Positions 18,601 through 25,993 of a DNA stretch of 64,000 nt are shown in pieces. Under the pieces are notes generated by a model, which saw only the letters and a list, made by a program, of their open reading frames with translations, was not told the DNA's origin and ran no database searches. Each line of letters begins with the position of its first letter. Position 1 is the stretch's first letter. Location of the stretch: NCBI RefSeq assembly GCF_014192475.1, contig NZ_JACHXZ010000004.1, positions 113,348 to 177,347 on the forward strand. The letters are read 5' to 3'. Made by a program: the position numbers and the translations under genes. Source of the stretch: Simiduia aestuariiviva (GTDB lineage Bacteria; Pseudomonadota; Gammaproteobacteria; Pseudomonadales; Cellvibrionaceae).

Positions 18601-18710
18601 AACTGGCGCACAGAGAGGGAATTTCCCGCCTGAAAACCGGCCAGTAAAATCAGCAGGCAGATAACAATGGCGATTACCGGCCGCTGAATAAATATATCGG
18701 TAAATTTCAT
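15630..18710 (-). CDS. RND multidrug efflux transporter, inner-membrane subunit (HAE1/MexB type)
   Basis: Proton-driven trimeric pump that exports drugs or other amphiphiles through an outer-membrane channel. The 1026-residue protein has the expected twelve-helix RND layout: helix 1 (about 10-28), porter domain, helices 2-6 (about 335-500) with the proton-relay DD in VGLVVDDAIVMVENIERH, a second porter domain, and helices 8-12 (about 850-1010, ARNGILVVEFANRLQEEGK and RLRPVLMTSIATVAGHMPL). Length is typical. Encoded 6 bp after its membrane-fusion partner; no TolC-type gene in the window, so it must borrow one. Confidence 0.95.
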   Translation of the reverse strand: MKFTDIFIQRPVIAIVICLLILLAGFQAGNSLSVRQFPRSDVARITINTVYVGASAELVRGFITTPIERAIASAEGIDYIDSESAMNRSTIRAHLRLNYDPLRAMTEINAKVNQVRGDLPPEAEVPSITIEAADSEFAAAYLSFNSEILDQNQITDFLTRSVQPRLTAISGVQKAEALGGRVFAMRIWIKHDRLAALQVTPLEVRQALQRNNVQAAIGQTRGSYTQVNLRADTDLNSVEDFENIVVRQTDSGTIRLRDLADVQLGAEDYNTEVRFSGETAVFLGVWVAPNANSLSVMQRVNAEMAAIQKELPTGLSAVVAYDATKYIDASITEVLTTLTETLLIIVVVIFLFLGFSRSVLIPVVAIPLSLIGALFIMQLFGFSLNLLTLLSIVLSVGLVVDDAIVMVENIERHIQAGKPPFAASIIAARELAGPILAMTVTLVSVYLPIGLQGGLTGTLFREFAITLAGAVTISAIVAITLSPMLGSRMLKPHRTLNAPLGKIFDRFQTYYSGRLAQTLRHRPAIYIVWVGIALLCFPLYLFSAKELAPLEDQGVIFGIVESPANATVDQASFYAAAVNDIFMAVPETDFTFQLTFPTGGFSGLVTKPWEERERSVFEIQPELQEKLGAIPGVRIFPITPPSLPGGGNFPVEFVVAGTAPAKDIYDYALQLQEVANNSGKFNFTMLDMKVDQPDYLLNIDREKVADLGLDLQTVTQDLGTLLGGGYVNRFNMAGQSYKVIPQVKRTARLTPDDLQELYISGPKGELIRLDQVATLSHSTAPRTIHRMQQRNAVKLSGDTHLPLGEALAFLEQEAAKILPQGYSIDYTGESRQLKREGNTFLPAFLLALTMIFLVLAAQYNSFRDPVVILAGSVPLAVFGALIFTFIKMPMPLPFFTDSFSTTLNIYSQVGLVTLMGLIARNGILVVEFANRLQEEGKSKLEAVHQAAVVRLRPVLMTSIATVAGHMPLIFADGPGAGARIAIGLVLVFGMAIGTVLTLFVLPSVYVLVAKDHQQEQARRAELQAQL

Positions 18711-18716
18711 AATTCG

Positions 18717-19838
18717 TTAACGGTCTGCCGGTGTTGGAGTGAGACTTAGCGGCGGTGTGGGCGTATCGCTAATGGCAATGGCCGCACCGTTCATCAACTT
18801 AAATGCGCCCGCTTCAACAATCTGCTGGCCCAGCGTTAGCCCACTGACAATGGCCACGTAATCGCCTCGCGCACGCCCTAGTTTCACAAACTGTTGGCGC
18901 GCAATGGTTTGCCCTTTGTCGTCAGTGTCGACCACAAAAACGGTATCGCCGTAGGGCGCGTAGATTATCGCTGTACTGGGTATGGCTAACACTGGCTGCG
19001 GGTCGGCCAAGGTGACTCGCGCGGACACTGCCATACCGGGAATCAGTGCGCCGTCGCGATTGTCTATGGACGACTGCACCACGGTACTGCGCGTCACTGG
19101 ATCTATTTCTACACCGATGGCGGTAATAATGCCGGTGAATTCACGCTCTGATCCGTCGCCGGCAGTCACTTGCACCGGCAGGCCATTGTGAAATTTTGAC
19201 AGCCAAAATTGCGGCACCGGAATATTCACGCGCACTCTCTGTGTCGCCTGCAAAGAAACCACGGGGGTTCCCACCTGCAGGTCTTGGCCAGGGTCAACCA
19301 GACGCAAACCTAAACGACCTGCAAAGGGCGCGCGCAATTGCTTCTTCGCGAGTGTCGCCTGCAAATTTTCTAATTCACCGCGAGCCGACAACATCTGTTG
19401 CTCCCCGGTATCTAACTCACTCTGTGATGCGGTGTTATTGCTGCGCAACGTCTTCAAGCGCTCAAACGTAGACAACGCCAAGTTGTAGCGGGCTTGAGCA
19501 GCACTCAATTGGGCGCGCTCGTTGCTGGACTCCTGCTCAAGCAACAGTTTTCCCGCCGGCACAACCTCGCCGGCGTCGAACGCAATGCGCGCCACCTTGC
19601 CCTGGACTTCTGCGGCAATGGTAATGCCTTCATCGGCTTCGACGGTGCCAATGGCGTCAAATTCATTGGGCCAATCTTGAGCCTCGACCCGCATCACGCT
19701 CACCGACTCCGGCGGCATGGCAAATAGCGCCCCCGCCGAACCCATGGCGCCAAACTGGGAAAACTTAATGCCCGCAATCGACAGAGTGAGGACGGCTAGG
19801 CCAGCTAGCGCAAAACCAATGGATTTAAATTGGGACAT
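18717..19838 (-). CDS. RND efflux membrane-fusion protein (periplasmic adaptor)
   Basis: Adaptor that links the inner-membrane pump to the outer-membrane channel. The 373-residue product has an N-terminal membrane anchor (about 8-27), a lipoyl half-motif (EGITIAAEVQGKVARIAF), a helical hairpin (about 105-170), the second lipoyl half (LRAPFAGRLGLRLVDPGQDL) and beta-barrel domain. First gene of the two-gene pump operon. The spacer upstream (19839-20091) shows no regulator gene; the nearest recognised regulator is not adjacent. Confidence 0.94.
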   Translation of the reverse strand: MSQFKSIGFALAGLAVLTLSIAGIKFSQFGAMGSAGALFAMPPESVSVMRVEAQDWPNEFDAIGTVEADEGITIAAEVQGKVARIAFDAGEVVPAGKLLLEQESSNERAQLSAAQARYNLALSTFERLKTLRSNNTASQSELDTGEQQMLSARGELENLQATLAKKQLRAPFAGRLGLRLVDPGQDLQVGTPVVSLQATQRVRVNIPVPQFWLSKFHNGLPVQVTAGDGSEREFTGIITAIGVEIDPVTRSTVVQSSIDNRDGALIPGMAVSARVTLADPQPVLAIPSTAIIYAPYGDTVFVVDTDDKGQTIARQQFVKLGRARGDYVAIVSGLTLGQQIVEAGAFKLMNGAAIAISDTPTPPLSLTPTPADR

Positions 19839-20043
19839 ACTATTTTTCGCGTGAATAAATGAAAAAACTCAATGATGGCGCAATGTTTTGTGACCGCCGC
19901 CCGCGGGTATCGCGCCATGCTTACATCAACATATCGATCGGCATCATACACTTTTCTGCCGCAACGAACCCGCCGCGCGGCAACCGTGTGGCTGGTGTGC
20001 TGGCTGTTCACCGCCGCCCGATTGCGCACCAGACGCAACCGAA

Positions 20044-20062
20044 AATCGGGGCCGAGGCCCCG
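20044..20062 (-). terminator. Weak hairpin terminator after the vWA gene
   Basis: Stem cggggcc/ggccccg with a 2-base loop; on the minus strand followed by attttc. It lies 30 bp past the vWA stop codon. Confidence 0.45.
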
Positions 20063-20091
20063 AGCAAAAGAATAGAACGGCGCTCAACTCG

Positions 20092-22119
20092 CTAGAGCCC
20101 CTGTGCCATTTTAGCCTTGCGCACCAGCTGCACAAACTCTGTGCGGTAGCCATAGGGGTCCGCGCCCTTGCTGGCCTGCGCCAGCGCCAGCGCATCGTCG
20201 TAACTCCAATCACCGGTGTATTTGCCACCCTTCAACAGTTGCGCGAAACCCGCCACCGCAGTGGCAAAATCGGTTTCTCGCTGAACCCACGCCGCCACCC
20301 GCGTGCGCGCATTGATTGTGTTTACCGGGGGCACTGGTTGCTCTAACAGGCGCGACTCAGCGGCGCCAGGCAACTTGTAACGCAGTTTAACAAAGGCATA
20401 TTCACTATTGAGCAAGTTTCCTTGGTCGGGACCCGCTTCGACTTCAGTCACCGCATTTTTTGGGGTGTAGCGCGGCGAATCAATCAATGCCTTGCCCCCA
20501 AGCGGCGTGAATTCGTAGATGGCCGTGACCGAGTGGCCCGCACCAATGTCACCCGCGTCCACTTTGTCATTGTTGAAATCTTCGCGCGCGAGTGCGCGGG
20601 TTTCATAGCCAATCAGTCGGTATTCCTGCACCGTGTTGGGGTTAAACTCCACCTGAATTTTTACATCTTGCGCAATCGGAAACAGATTGCGCGTGGCCTC
20701 TGTCACCAATACTTTTTGCGCCTCACTCAAGGTGTCGATATAGGCGGCTACGCCATTGCCATTTTGCGCCAAGGTCTGCATGAGGTGGTCGTGGTAGTTG
20801 CCCTGACCAAAGCCCAGTACCGACAGGTAGATGCCCTTGTTCCGTTCGCGCTCCACAAAGCCCTTCAGCTCTTCGCGGTTGGTAATGCCCACATTAAAAT
20901 CGCCGTCGGTAGCGAGTATCACGCGATTTACCGCGCCCTGCTCAAAGTTTGCCGCCGCCAACTGGTATGCCAACTTGATGCCCTGGGCGCCGGCAGTTGA
21001 GCCACCCGCGCTCAATTGATTCAACGCGGTTAGAATTTTCTGTTTGTCTTTGGCGGCAGTGGGTTCCAAAACTGTGCCAGCGGCACCGGCATACACGGCG
21101 ATGGCCACCGTGTCATCTGGCTGCAACTGCGACAACAGCAATTCCATAGACTGCTTCACCAAGGGCAATTTGTCAGGCGCGTTCATCGAGCCAGACACAT
21201 CCAGCAAAAACACTAAATTAGTTTTTGGCTTCTGGGCCGCACTCAGCTGATAACCTTTAATGCCGATGTGCATCAACTTATTGCCCGCCGTCCAAGGTGA
21301 ATCACTCACGATGACATTGGTGCTGAACGGTGTGTCTTTGGTGCTGGGTAACGGGTAGTCGTAATCGAAATAATTCACCAACTCCTCTACCCGCACGGCA
21401 TCCTTTTGCGGCAGCACGCCTTGATTGAGTTGTCGGCGCACAAAACTATAGGACGCGGTATCAACGTCAATTGAAAAGGTGGATACCGGGCTGTCAACAA
21501 CCCGCTTTACCGGGTTTTCATCTACGTGCTCAAAATCATCGCGCCCCTGCGGCTGACTGGGAATCTCGATGAAGCTATCACTGGCAACCACACTGGCCGC
21601 CGGCAGCTGCTGCGCCACCGGCGATGCCGGTTTCTCTTTCCCTTTCCCTTTCTCTTTAGCTAGAGCAAGCCGCGCGCCGGTGACGATCACCTCCTCGGTC
21701 GGTGTGTAATCTGCTTCAGATTCCGCCAGCTCTAACGCTTCTTTTTTTGCGAGCCTGCGCTCGCCGTTCAATTGCGGTACTTGCGCGCCATCTAGCTCCG
21801 GTGCCACCACAGTGTGTTGCATCTGCTGGGCCACCATGACGGTCAATACCGCCACGCTGGCCGCCGCGATACCACTGTATAACCACTTGCGCTGAAAGAG
21901 TTCCATAATGCTGTGTCCTAGGGTTGTTAATGTCCCCGTTGGACGCCAGCGCTGCCAAAATCCTTGGTGCGATTCGGTATTTTTTTTCTGAACTCGGTCA
22001 AACTCCATGAGCGCGGCGTCGATGGCGCGGGCCTTGGCGCCCGCATCCACGGGCGTGTCTTGGGCATCGGCGAGCGCGCGCGTGAGCGCTGCGTCGGCTG
22101 CGTTCTGCTTATCGGTCAT
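20092..22119 (-). CDS. Membrane-anchored vWA/DUF3520 protein, YfbK-like
   Basis: The 675-residue product (ATG at 22119) has a cytoplasmic N-terminal segment of about 80 residues, one membrane helix (YSGIAAASVAVLTVMVA, about 93-110), a low-complexity linker with EEVIVTGAR, a DUF3483-type pre-domain (FSIDVDTASYSFVRRQLNQG), a von Willebrand A domain with the metal site DVSGSMN and ATDGDFNVG, and a C-terminal DUF3520 domain. The start overlaps the sigma-factor stop (ATGA). A longer frame begins at 22146 but would overlap the sigma gene by 31 bp; ggggag supports 22119. By layout it could act as a sensor or anti-sigma-like partner; this is inference. Confidence 0.9.
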   Translation of the reverse strand: MTDKQNAADAALTRALADAQDTPVDAGAKARAIDAALMEFDRVQKKNTESHQGFWQRWRPTGTLTTLGHSIMELFQRKWLYSGIAAASVAVLTVMVAQQMQHTVVAPELDGAQVPQLNGERRLAKKEALELAESEADYTPTEEVIVTGARLALAKEKGKGKEKPASPVAQQLPAASVVASDSFIEIPSQPQGRDDFEHVDENPVKRVVDSPVSTFSIDVDTASYSFVRRQLNQGVLPQKDAVRVEELVNYFDYDYPLPSTKDTPFSTNVIVSDSPWTAGNKLMHIGIKGYQLSAAQKPKTNLVFLLDVSGSMNAPDKLPLVKQSMELLLSQLQPDDTVAIAVYAGAAGTVLEPTAAKDKQKILTALNQLSAGGSTAGAQGIKLAYQLAAANFEQGAVNRVILATDGDFNVGITNREELKGFVERERNKGIYLSVLGFGQGNYHDHLMQTLAQNGNGVAAYIDTLSEAQKVLVTEATRNLFPIAQDVKIQVEFNPNTVQEYRLIGYETRALAREDFNNDKVDAGDIGAGHSVTAIYEFTPLGGKALIDSPRYTPKNAVTEVEAGPDQGNLLNSEYAFVKLRYKLPGAAESRLLEQPVPPVNTINARTRVAAWVQRETDFATAVAGFAQLLKGGKYTGDWSYDDALALAQASKGADPYGYRTEFVQLVRKAKMAQGL

Positions 22120-22670
22120 GGGCCACTCCCCGAATCCTGTTGCCACTGTGCAATGCGTTTACGCACCTCGTGAATGCGCCAGGACACTGTGCTTTCTTTT
22201 ACATTCAAAATGTCGGCGGCCTCTTTGTGGCTGAGCCCCTGGCCCAACACCAACAACACCGCCTCTTTAAAGCCTTCACCCAGCTGCGCAATCCAGGCCA
22301 AGACCGACTGTAAAAACATGAGGGTTTCCACCGACCCCTGAGCGGTCTGCTGCGCCAGCGCCTGTTCGGCACTTTCGCCGTGCAAGCGCTCACGCTGGTG
22401 GCGCCCCTGCGCCTGCTGCCAATCTTTCGCGCAATTGATCACCAAGCGATAGAGCCAAGTATGAAACGCCGACTCAAAACGGAACTGCCCCAAATTTTGC
22501 GCCAGTTTAATGCACGCTTGCTGGGCGACATCCTCTGCATCTTCGCGCACGCCACACCAGGTGAGAGCGAAGCGAAACACCACCGCATACTGCTCATCCA
22601 CCAGCCGCGCGAAGGCCTGCCGGTCGCCGGCTTGGGCGCTTTCGATCAATTCGCGGCTGGGTGCGGTCAC
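22116..22670 (-). CDS. ECF-type RNA polymerase sigma factor
   Basis: A 184-residue sigma-70 family factor of the extracytoplasmic-function class. Region 2 is at about 20-85 (FARLVDEQYAVVFRFAL, EDAEDVAQQACIKLAQN), region 4 at about 125-180 (EAVLLVLGQGLSHKEAADILNVKESTVSWRIHEVRKRI, the helix-turn-helix for the -35 box). Starts with GTG at 22670 behind ggaaagag. Followed with a 4-base overlap by the membrane vWA gene, the position where an anti-sigma factor usually lies. Confidence 0.93.
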   Translation of the reverse strand: MTAPSRELIESAQAGDRQAFARLVDEQYAVVFRFALTWCGVREDAEDVAQQACIKLAQNLGQFRFESAFHTWLYRLVINCAKDWQQAQGRHQRERLHGESAEQALAQQTAQGSVETLMFLQSVLAWIAQLGEGFKEAVLLVLGQGLSHKEAADILNVKESTVSWRIHEVRKRIAQWQQDSGSGP

Positions 22671-22798
22671 GCGCTCTTTCCTGTGCTTTACGGGTTAGAC
22701 GGCCAGCATCGGCATTTCCTTGGCGCGCCGGCGCTACTCAAGCGGTCTCTGGCTGCGTAGAATGCCACCTTTTTGCCGTCTCTACACTCGGAGCTGCT

Positions 22799-23698
22799 AT
22801 GCCGTTGCGCTTGCTCACACTCATTGTGGCAACTTTACTGGGTACTGCACTGTTAGCCATTTGGTGGCAGGCCGACCTCACTTGGGCGCGCGCAGTGCAG
22901 TTCTTCCCCGTGCTGTTTGTGGGCATTGGCGGTGCCACCATCGCCAATGCCAGTGGCGTGGGCGGCGGCGTGGTATTTGTGCCGGTCTTTGATTACTTTA
23001 ACAGCGCCGGCATTGTGCCTGTCACTGCCACGCAAATTGTCGCCACCAGCTTTCTCATTCAGTGCTTCGGTATGACCACGGGCTCCCTCACCTGGCTCAA
23101 TAAAATGCGTCATCAGGGCCCCCAACCCGCCACCGGCATTGCCACCCGAGACTTTTGGCAGATCATTTGTTGGGTGGTCGCCGGTTGCCTACCCGCTCTG
23201 CTAGCGACGCAATATATCTTCGCCTTTACGCCAGCGGATGTGTTGTTCTGGTTTAAAAGCTTGTCTATCTGTCTTGGCTGCGCTCTGTTGATGAGCGTGT
23301 GGCGAGATAACCCCAACAAACGCCCGCGCTATTCACTCGCACAAATCGATCTCTTGGTATTGGCGGCCCTTGGTGTCATTGGGGGCTTTGCCACCGCGCT
23401 GTTTTCCGTCGGTGTGGGGGAATTGGTCGCGCTGTATCTGTTTATTCGCAACTACCCACTGGTCACCTGCGCGGCCACTGCGGTCATCATTACTGCCATT
23501 ACCGTGCTCACGGGCTTGGTGTATCACTTACTGCACACCGACATTCCGTGGCAGCTGGCGGCCTTTGCCATTCCCGGGGCAGTAATTGGTGGCTACATTG
23601 CCCGCGGCTTTGCATATTTCTTGGGCCCACACCGACTCAAAATTCTGGCCGGACTCTGGATTGTGGGCTCGAGTGTGTATCTTCTGGCGGCCCACTAA
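22799..23698 (+). CDS. TSUP (TauE/SafE) family membrane exporter
   Basis: The 300-residue product (ATG at 22799, ggag upstream) has about eight membrane helices and the TSUP glycine-rich signature near the start (ANASGVGGGVVFVPVF) with its second-half counterpart (GFATALFSVGVGELVALYLF). TSUP proteins move sulfite, sulfonates or other small anions; the substrate here is unknown. A longer frame runs upstream to 22661 but crosses the divergent sigma-factor gene and is not the start. Transcribed divergently from the sigma factor. Confidence 0.9.
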   Translation: MPLRLLTLIVATLLGTALLAIWWQADLTWARAVQFFPVLFVGIGGATIANASGVGGGVVFVPVFDYFNSAGIVPVTATQIVATSFLIQCFGMTTGSLTWLNKMRHQGPQPATGIATRDFWQIICWVVAGCLPALLATQYIFAFTPADVLFWFKSLSICLGCALLMSVWRDNPNKRPRYSLAQIDLLVLAALGVIGGFATALFSVGVGELVALYLFIRNYPLVTCAATAVIITAITVLTGLVYHLLHTDIPWQLAAFAIPGAVIGGYIARGFAYFLGPHRLKILAGLWIVGSSVYLLAAH

Positions 23699-23752
23699 AC
23701 TGCCCACACGCTGCGCCCCGGGGGAGGCTGCGCGCGGGCAGTGCAACGGCCT

Positions 23753-24061
23753 TTAGAAATTCCAGCGGCCCGCTTCAACCTCCAAGGTCTGAATGGCACC
23801 GCCGTCTTTTTCGATAACGCATTTCACTTTGCGCGATACCGTGTCGCCAGCGGATTGGGCGCGATAGTTGTACATAAAGGTGTAGACCCCACGACGGTAG
23901 TCGCTCATGGAATTGCGTCGAAATTTAAAGTCCGACTGATCGGCTTGACGTTCCGATACCTGGGTATCGCACAGCGCTCGGGCTTCAGACTGACTTAGGC
24001 CGCTGGCAAACGTGGGGGCGGCGACGAGCGCCAGTGCAGCAAATAACATACGGGTGGCCAT
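23753..24061 (-). CDS. Small secreted protein of unknown function
   Basis: A 102-residue product with a Sec signal peptide (MATRMLFAALALVAAPTFASG, cleavage about residue 19). The mature 83 residues contain two cysteines (ALCDTQVSE and KVKCVIEK), probably a disulfide, and no recognised domain. Good ggag region before the ATG and consistent codon use support a real gene. Role unknown. Confidence 0.75.
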   Translation of the reverse strand: MATRMLFAALALVAAPTFASGLSQSEARALCDTQVSERQADQSDFKFRRNSMSDYRRGVYTFMYNYRAQSAGDTVSRKVKCVIEKDGGAIQTLEVEAGRWNF

Positions 24062-24214
24062 GGGGATTCTCCTTGGGGTATCACTAGGGTGGTGTTTCTA
24101 TAAAGGCATTGCTACGCAGCTAGATCTCTGCGCAGCTTGCCGTGCGACAACAGCCAACCGCAGGGTTTAGTTTCGAAACACAACGGTTGCATAACGAAAC
24201 TTAAGATAATTGCT

Positions 24215-24235
24215 TTAGTTGTTTTTTGCAACTAA
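24215..24235. promoter_or_regulatory. Inverted repeat before the HxlR gene, candidate operator
   Basis: ttagttg (24215-24221) and caactaa (24229-24235) form a perfect 7-base inverted repeat with a 7-base spacer, 30 bp before the likely HxlR start. HxlR proteins are dimers that often control their own promoter, so this is a plausible binding site. Confidence 0.45.
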
Positions 24236-24264
24236 TATTGCAGTCAATTCAAAGGCAGAACTCC

Positions 24265-24717
24265 ATGGTCAAAAATAACTTTTCACACCTGTGTTGCCCC
24301 GTGGCCCGCTCTATGGATGTGGTGGGTGAAGCTTGGTCGATGCTGGTGCTGCGCAACTTGATGTTGGCGGGCGGCACCGGGCGCTTTGATCAGATGGTGG
24401 AGGAGCTGGGCATTTCTCGGAATATTTTGACCGAGCGCTTAAAGCGCCTTGAGACAGAAGAGATTGTGTCTAAGCAGCCCGTGCAAGAGGGTGGCCGGCG
24501 AATGGAGTACAAACTGACGGCTAAAGGGTGGGAATTAATGCCCATCATGATTGGCTTTGCGCAGTGGTTTGATCGCTGGCGCCCCGATCCAGAGCGCTCG
24601 CCACTGACCTTTCTAGACCGGCGCGACAATCAGCCCATACAACCGCTGCGGGTGCTGTCGCACGATGGTCGACCGTTGGGCCCGGCGGATATTTTGCCCG
24701 TCTCCGACGATCAATAG
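24265..24717 (+). CDS. HxlR family winged-helix transcriptional regulator
   Basis: Product of 150 residues from the ATG at 24265 (an upstream frame start at 24226 has no site). It carries the HxlR hallmark near the N-terminus (CCPVARSMDVVGEAWSMLVLRNLM), recognition helix (FDQMVEELGISRNILTERLKRLE) and wing (RRMEYKLTAKGWEL). Two adjacent Cys (CC) could sense thiol-reactive compounds as in other HxlR/QorR proteins. No target gene follows in the same direction. Confidence 0.9.
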   Translation: MVKNNFSHLCCPVARSMDVVGEAWSMLVLRNLMLAGGTGRFDQMVEELGISRNILTERLKRLETEEIVSKQPVQEGGRRMEYKLTAKGWELMPIMIGFAQWFDRWRPDPERSPLTFLDRRDNQPIQPLRVLSHDGRPLGPADILPVSDDQ

Positions 24718-24747
24718 CGCCAGCGCGGCGCACCACCCCGCGTGCAA

Positions 24748-25581
24748 TTACATAGCCCCGTAGCGACTTTTTTCTATCCACACGCTCGACCGGTAGCTGG
24801 TCGTAAAGGTACTGCCCACATTTGCCCAAAATGACGTGCGGTTAAATTGAAACTGCGGTTCGTATTTTGGCAGGGTGCTGGCCAGTGGGTAGCGGCGCAA
24901 TCCCCCTAGCCCATTTTTTTGGGTGGCCTCCAAAATAAATTCTTGCCCGTCTTTAATTAGCACCACCCACGCGTGACCACCCCCATCGTATTTACCCAGC
25001 GCCACCCGTGCATCTTCACCCATATCGATCAACCAATCGGCCAATGCAATGGCGTGATCTTCACAGTCGCCGCGGGTGTACAAATACGCCTGCCGGCTGG
25101 TTTGCCACACCTCCTCACCACCGTGGTTGAGCTCGTCCAACATGTAGGTTTTTCGGCGCGCCAACACCGACAGGGGAATGAATACGTTGTCGGTAGCAAA
25201 GGGGCTGTAACCCTCTAGGTAGGCATTGACGAAATGATGCCGCTGATCCAAGCCCATAGCCGAGGCGGTTGCATGTTCAACGCCGTGTAACTTGTAGGCG
25301 AAAAATGCCGAGCGCTGATTGTCTGCACCTAGCAGGGTGTGCAACTGTGACTCGTTAAAAATCACGTCGTTCAGCAACAATCTAATTGCGCCAGCGCGCG
25401 GGCCCGATTGTGTGTCGGCTGCTTTCAACGCCGCAACACTCTGTTGATAGGCGCGATCTTCCTGCAAGCGGATCTCGCGCTGCGCGGCGGCCTTAGCCTC
25501 TTCGAGTCGTTGGTGTTTCAAATTGGCAAAAAACTGGACGGCAACAACGAACACCACCACCCACGCCAGCAAACTACGCAT
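24748..25581 (-). CDS. Membrane-anchored transglutaminase-like cysteine peptidase
   Basis: Product of 277 residues (ATG at 25581). An N-terminal membrane helix (about 3-22) and a coiled segment precede a papain-like transglutaminase fold with Cys in TRGDCEDHAIALADWL (about 186), His in GGGHAWVVLI (about 213) and an acidic residue in FILEATQ. The family is linked to periplasmic proteolysis or crosslinking, often with cyclic-di-GMP systems (as in LapG-type BTLCP proteins). Its start overlaps the stop of the DUF350 gene by one base (TGATG), so the two are co-translated. Confidence 0.8.
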   Translation of the reverse strand: MRSLLAWVVVFVVAVQFFANLKHQRLEEAKAAAQREIRLQEDRAYQQSVAALKAADTQSGPRAGAIRLLLNDVIFNESQLHTLLGADNQRSAFFAYKLHGVEHATASAMGLDQRHHFVNAYLEGYSPFATDNVFIPLSVLARRKTYMLDELNHGGEEVWQTSRQAYLYTRGDCEDHAIALADWLIDMGEDARVALGKYDGGGHAWVVLIKDGQEFILEATQKNGLGGLRRYPLASTLPKYEPQFQFNRTSFWANVGSTFTTSYRSSVWIEKSRYGAM

Positions 25582-25811
25582 CAACCCTTAAATCCAAAAG
25601 TGACGATCAACGCCACAAAAATCAAAATAGATGACGCGAAAATGGCTACGGCCACGTTGCCGTTTTTCAGCTCTTCTTCAAAGCTCACGTTTTTCAAAAG
25701 CCGGTCGTCAATCATGAGCAAGGCTTTAACACCAACAAACAAGGCCACCAGTGTGTACAACAAATTCACACTTAAATTCATCAGTGTTGCCAACAAAAAA
25801 TCCCACTGCAT
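25581..25811 (-). CDS. DUF350 family small membrane protein
   Basis: A 76-residue protein with two or three membrane helices (LMNLSVNLLYTLVALFVGVKAL and the C-terminal VAIFASSILIFVALIVTFGF), with the DUF350 motif MIDDRLL..VSFEEELKNGN between them. The ATG at 25811 has aaggatg before it; the longer frame to 25901 has none. Function unknown. Coupled to the transglutaminase-like gene, so perhaps part of the same envelope process. Confidence 0.82.
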   Translation of the reverse strand: MQWDFLLATLMNLSVNLLYTLVALFVGVKALLMIDDRLLKNVSFEEELKNGNVAVAIFASSILIFVALIVTFGFKG

Positions 25812-25993
25812 TGTTACATCCTTTTTAAACGGTTTTATAAATTCAGGGCCGCGACATGGCCGCATTACTGCCCGCCGCCACGCAATCTTTGCATAGCGCA
25901 ACCCACTTAGCGAAGCAATAAATAAGCAGCGCTGTATTCTTGGTTGAATTAGAGGAGCTGCGCGTCGCCTTACCGACGCGCACTGGAGGGAGT

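Noticed and set aside
19839-20091. Small frames between the efflux adaptor and the vWA gene
   Set aside because: Several overlapping frames in different directions, none with a site or motif; treated as spacer.
21700-21760. TonB-dependent receptor suggested by EEVIVTGAR
   Set aside because: The rest of the protein is vWA/DUF3520 with no plug or barrel; only the short string matches.
22661-22798. N-terminal extension of the TSUP protein
   Set aside because: It runs across the start of the divergent sigma gene and shows no membrane or family features; the ATG at 22799 has a good site.
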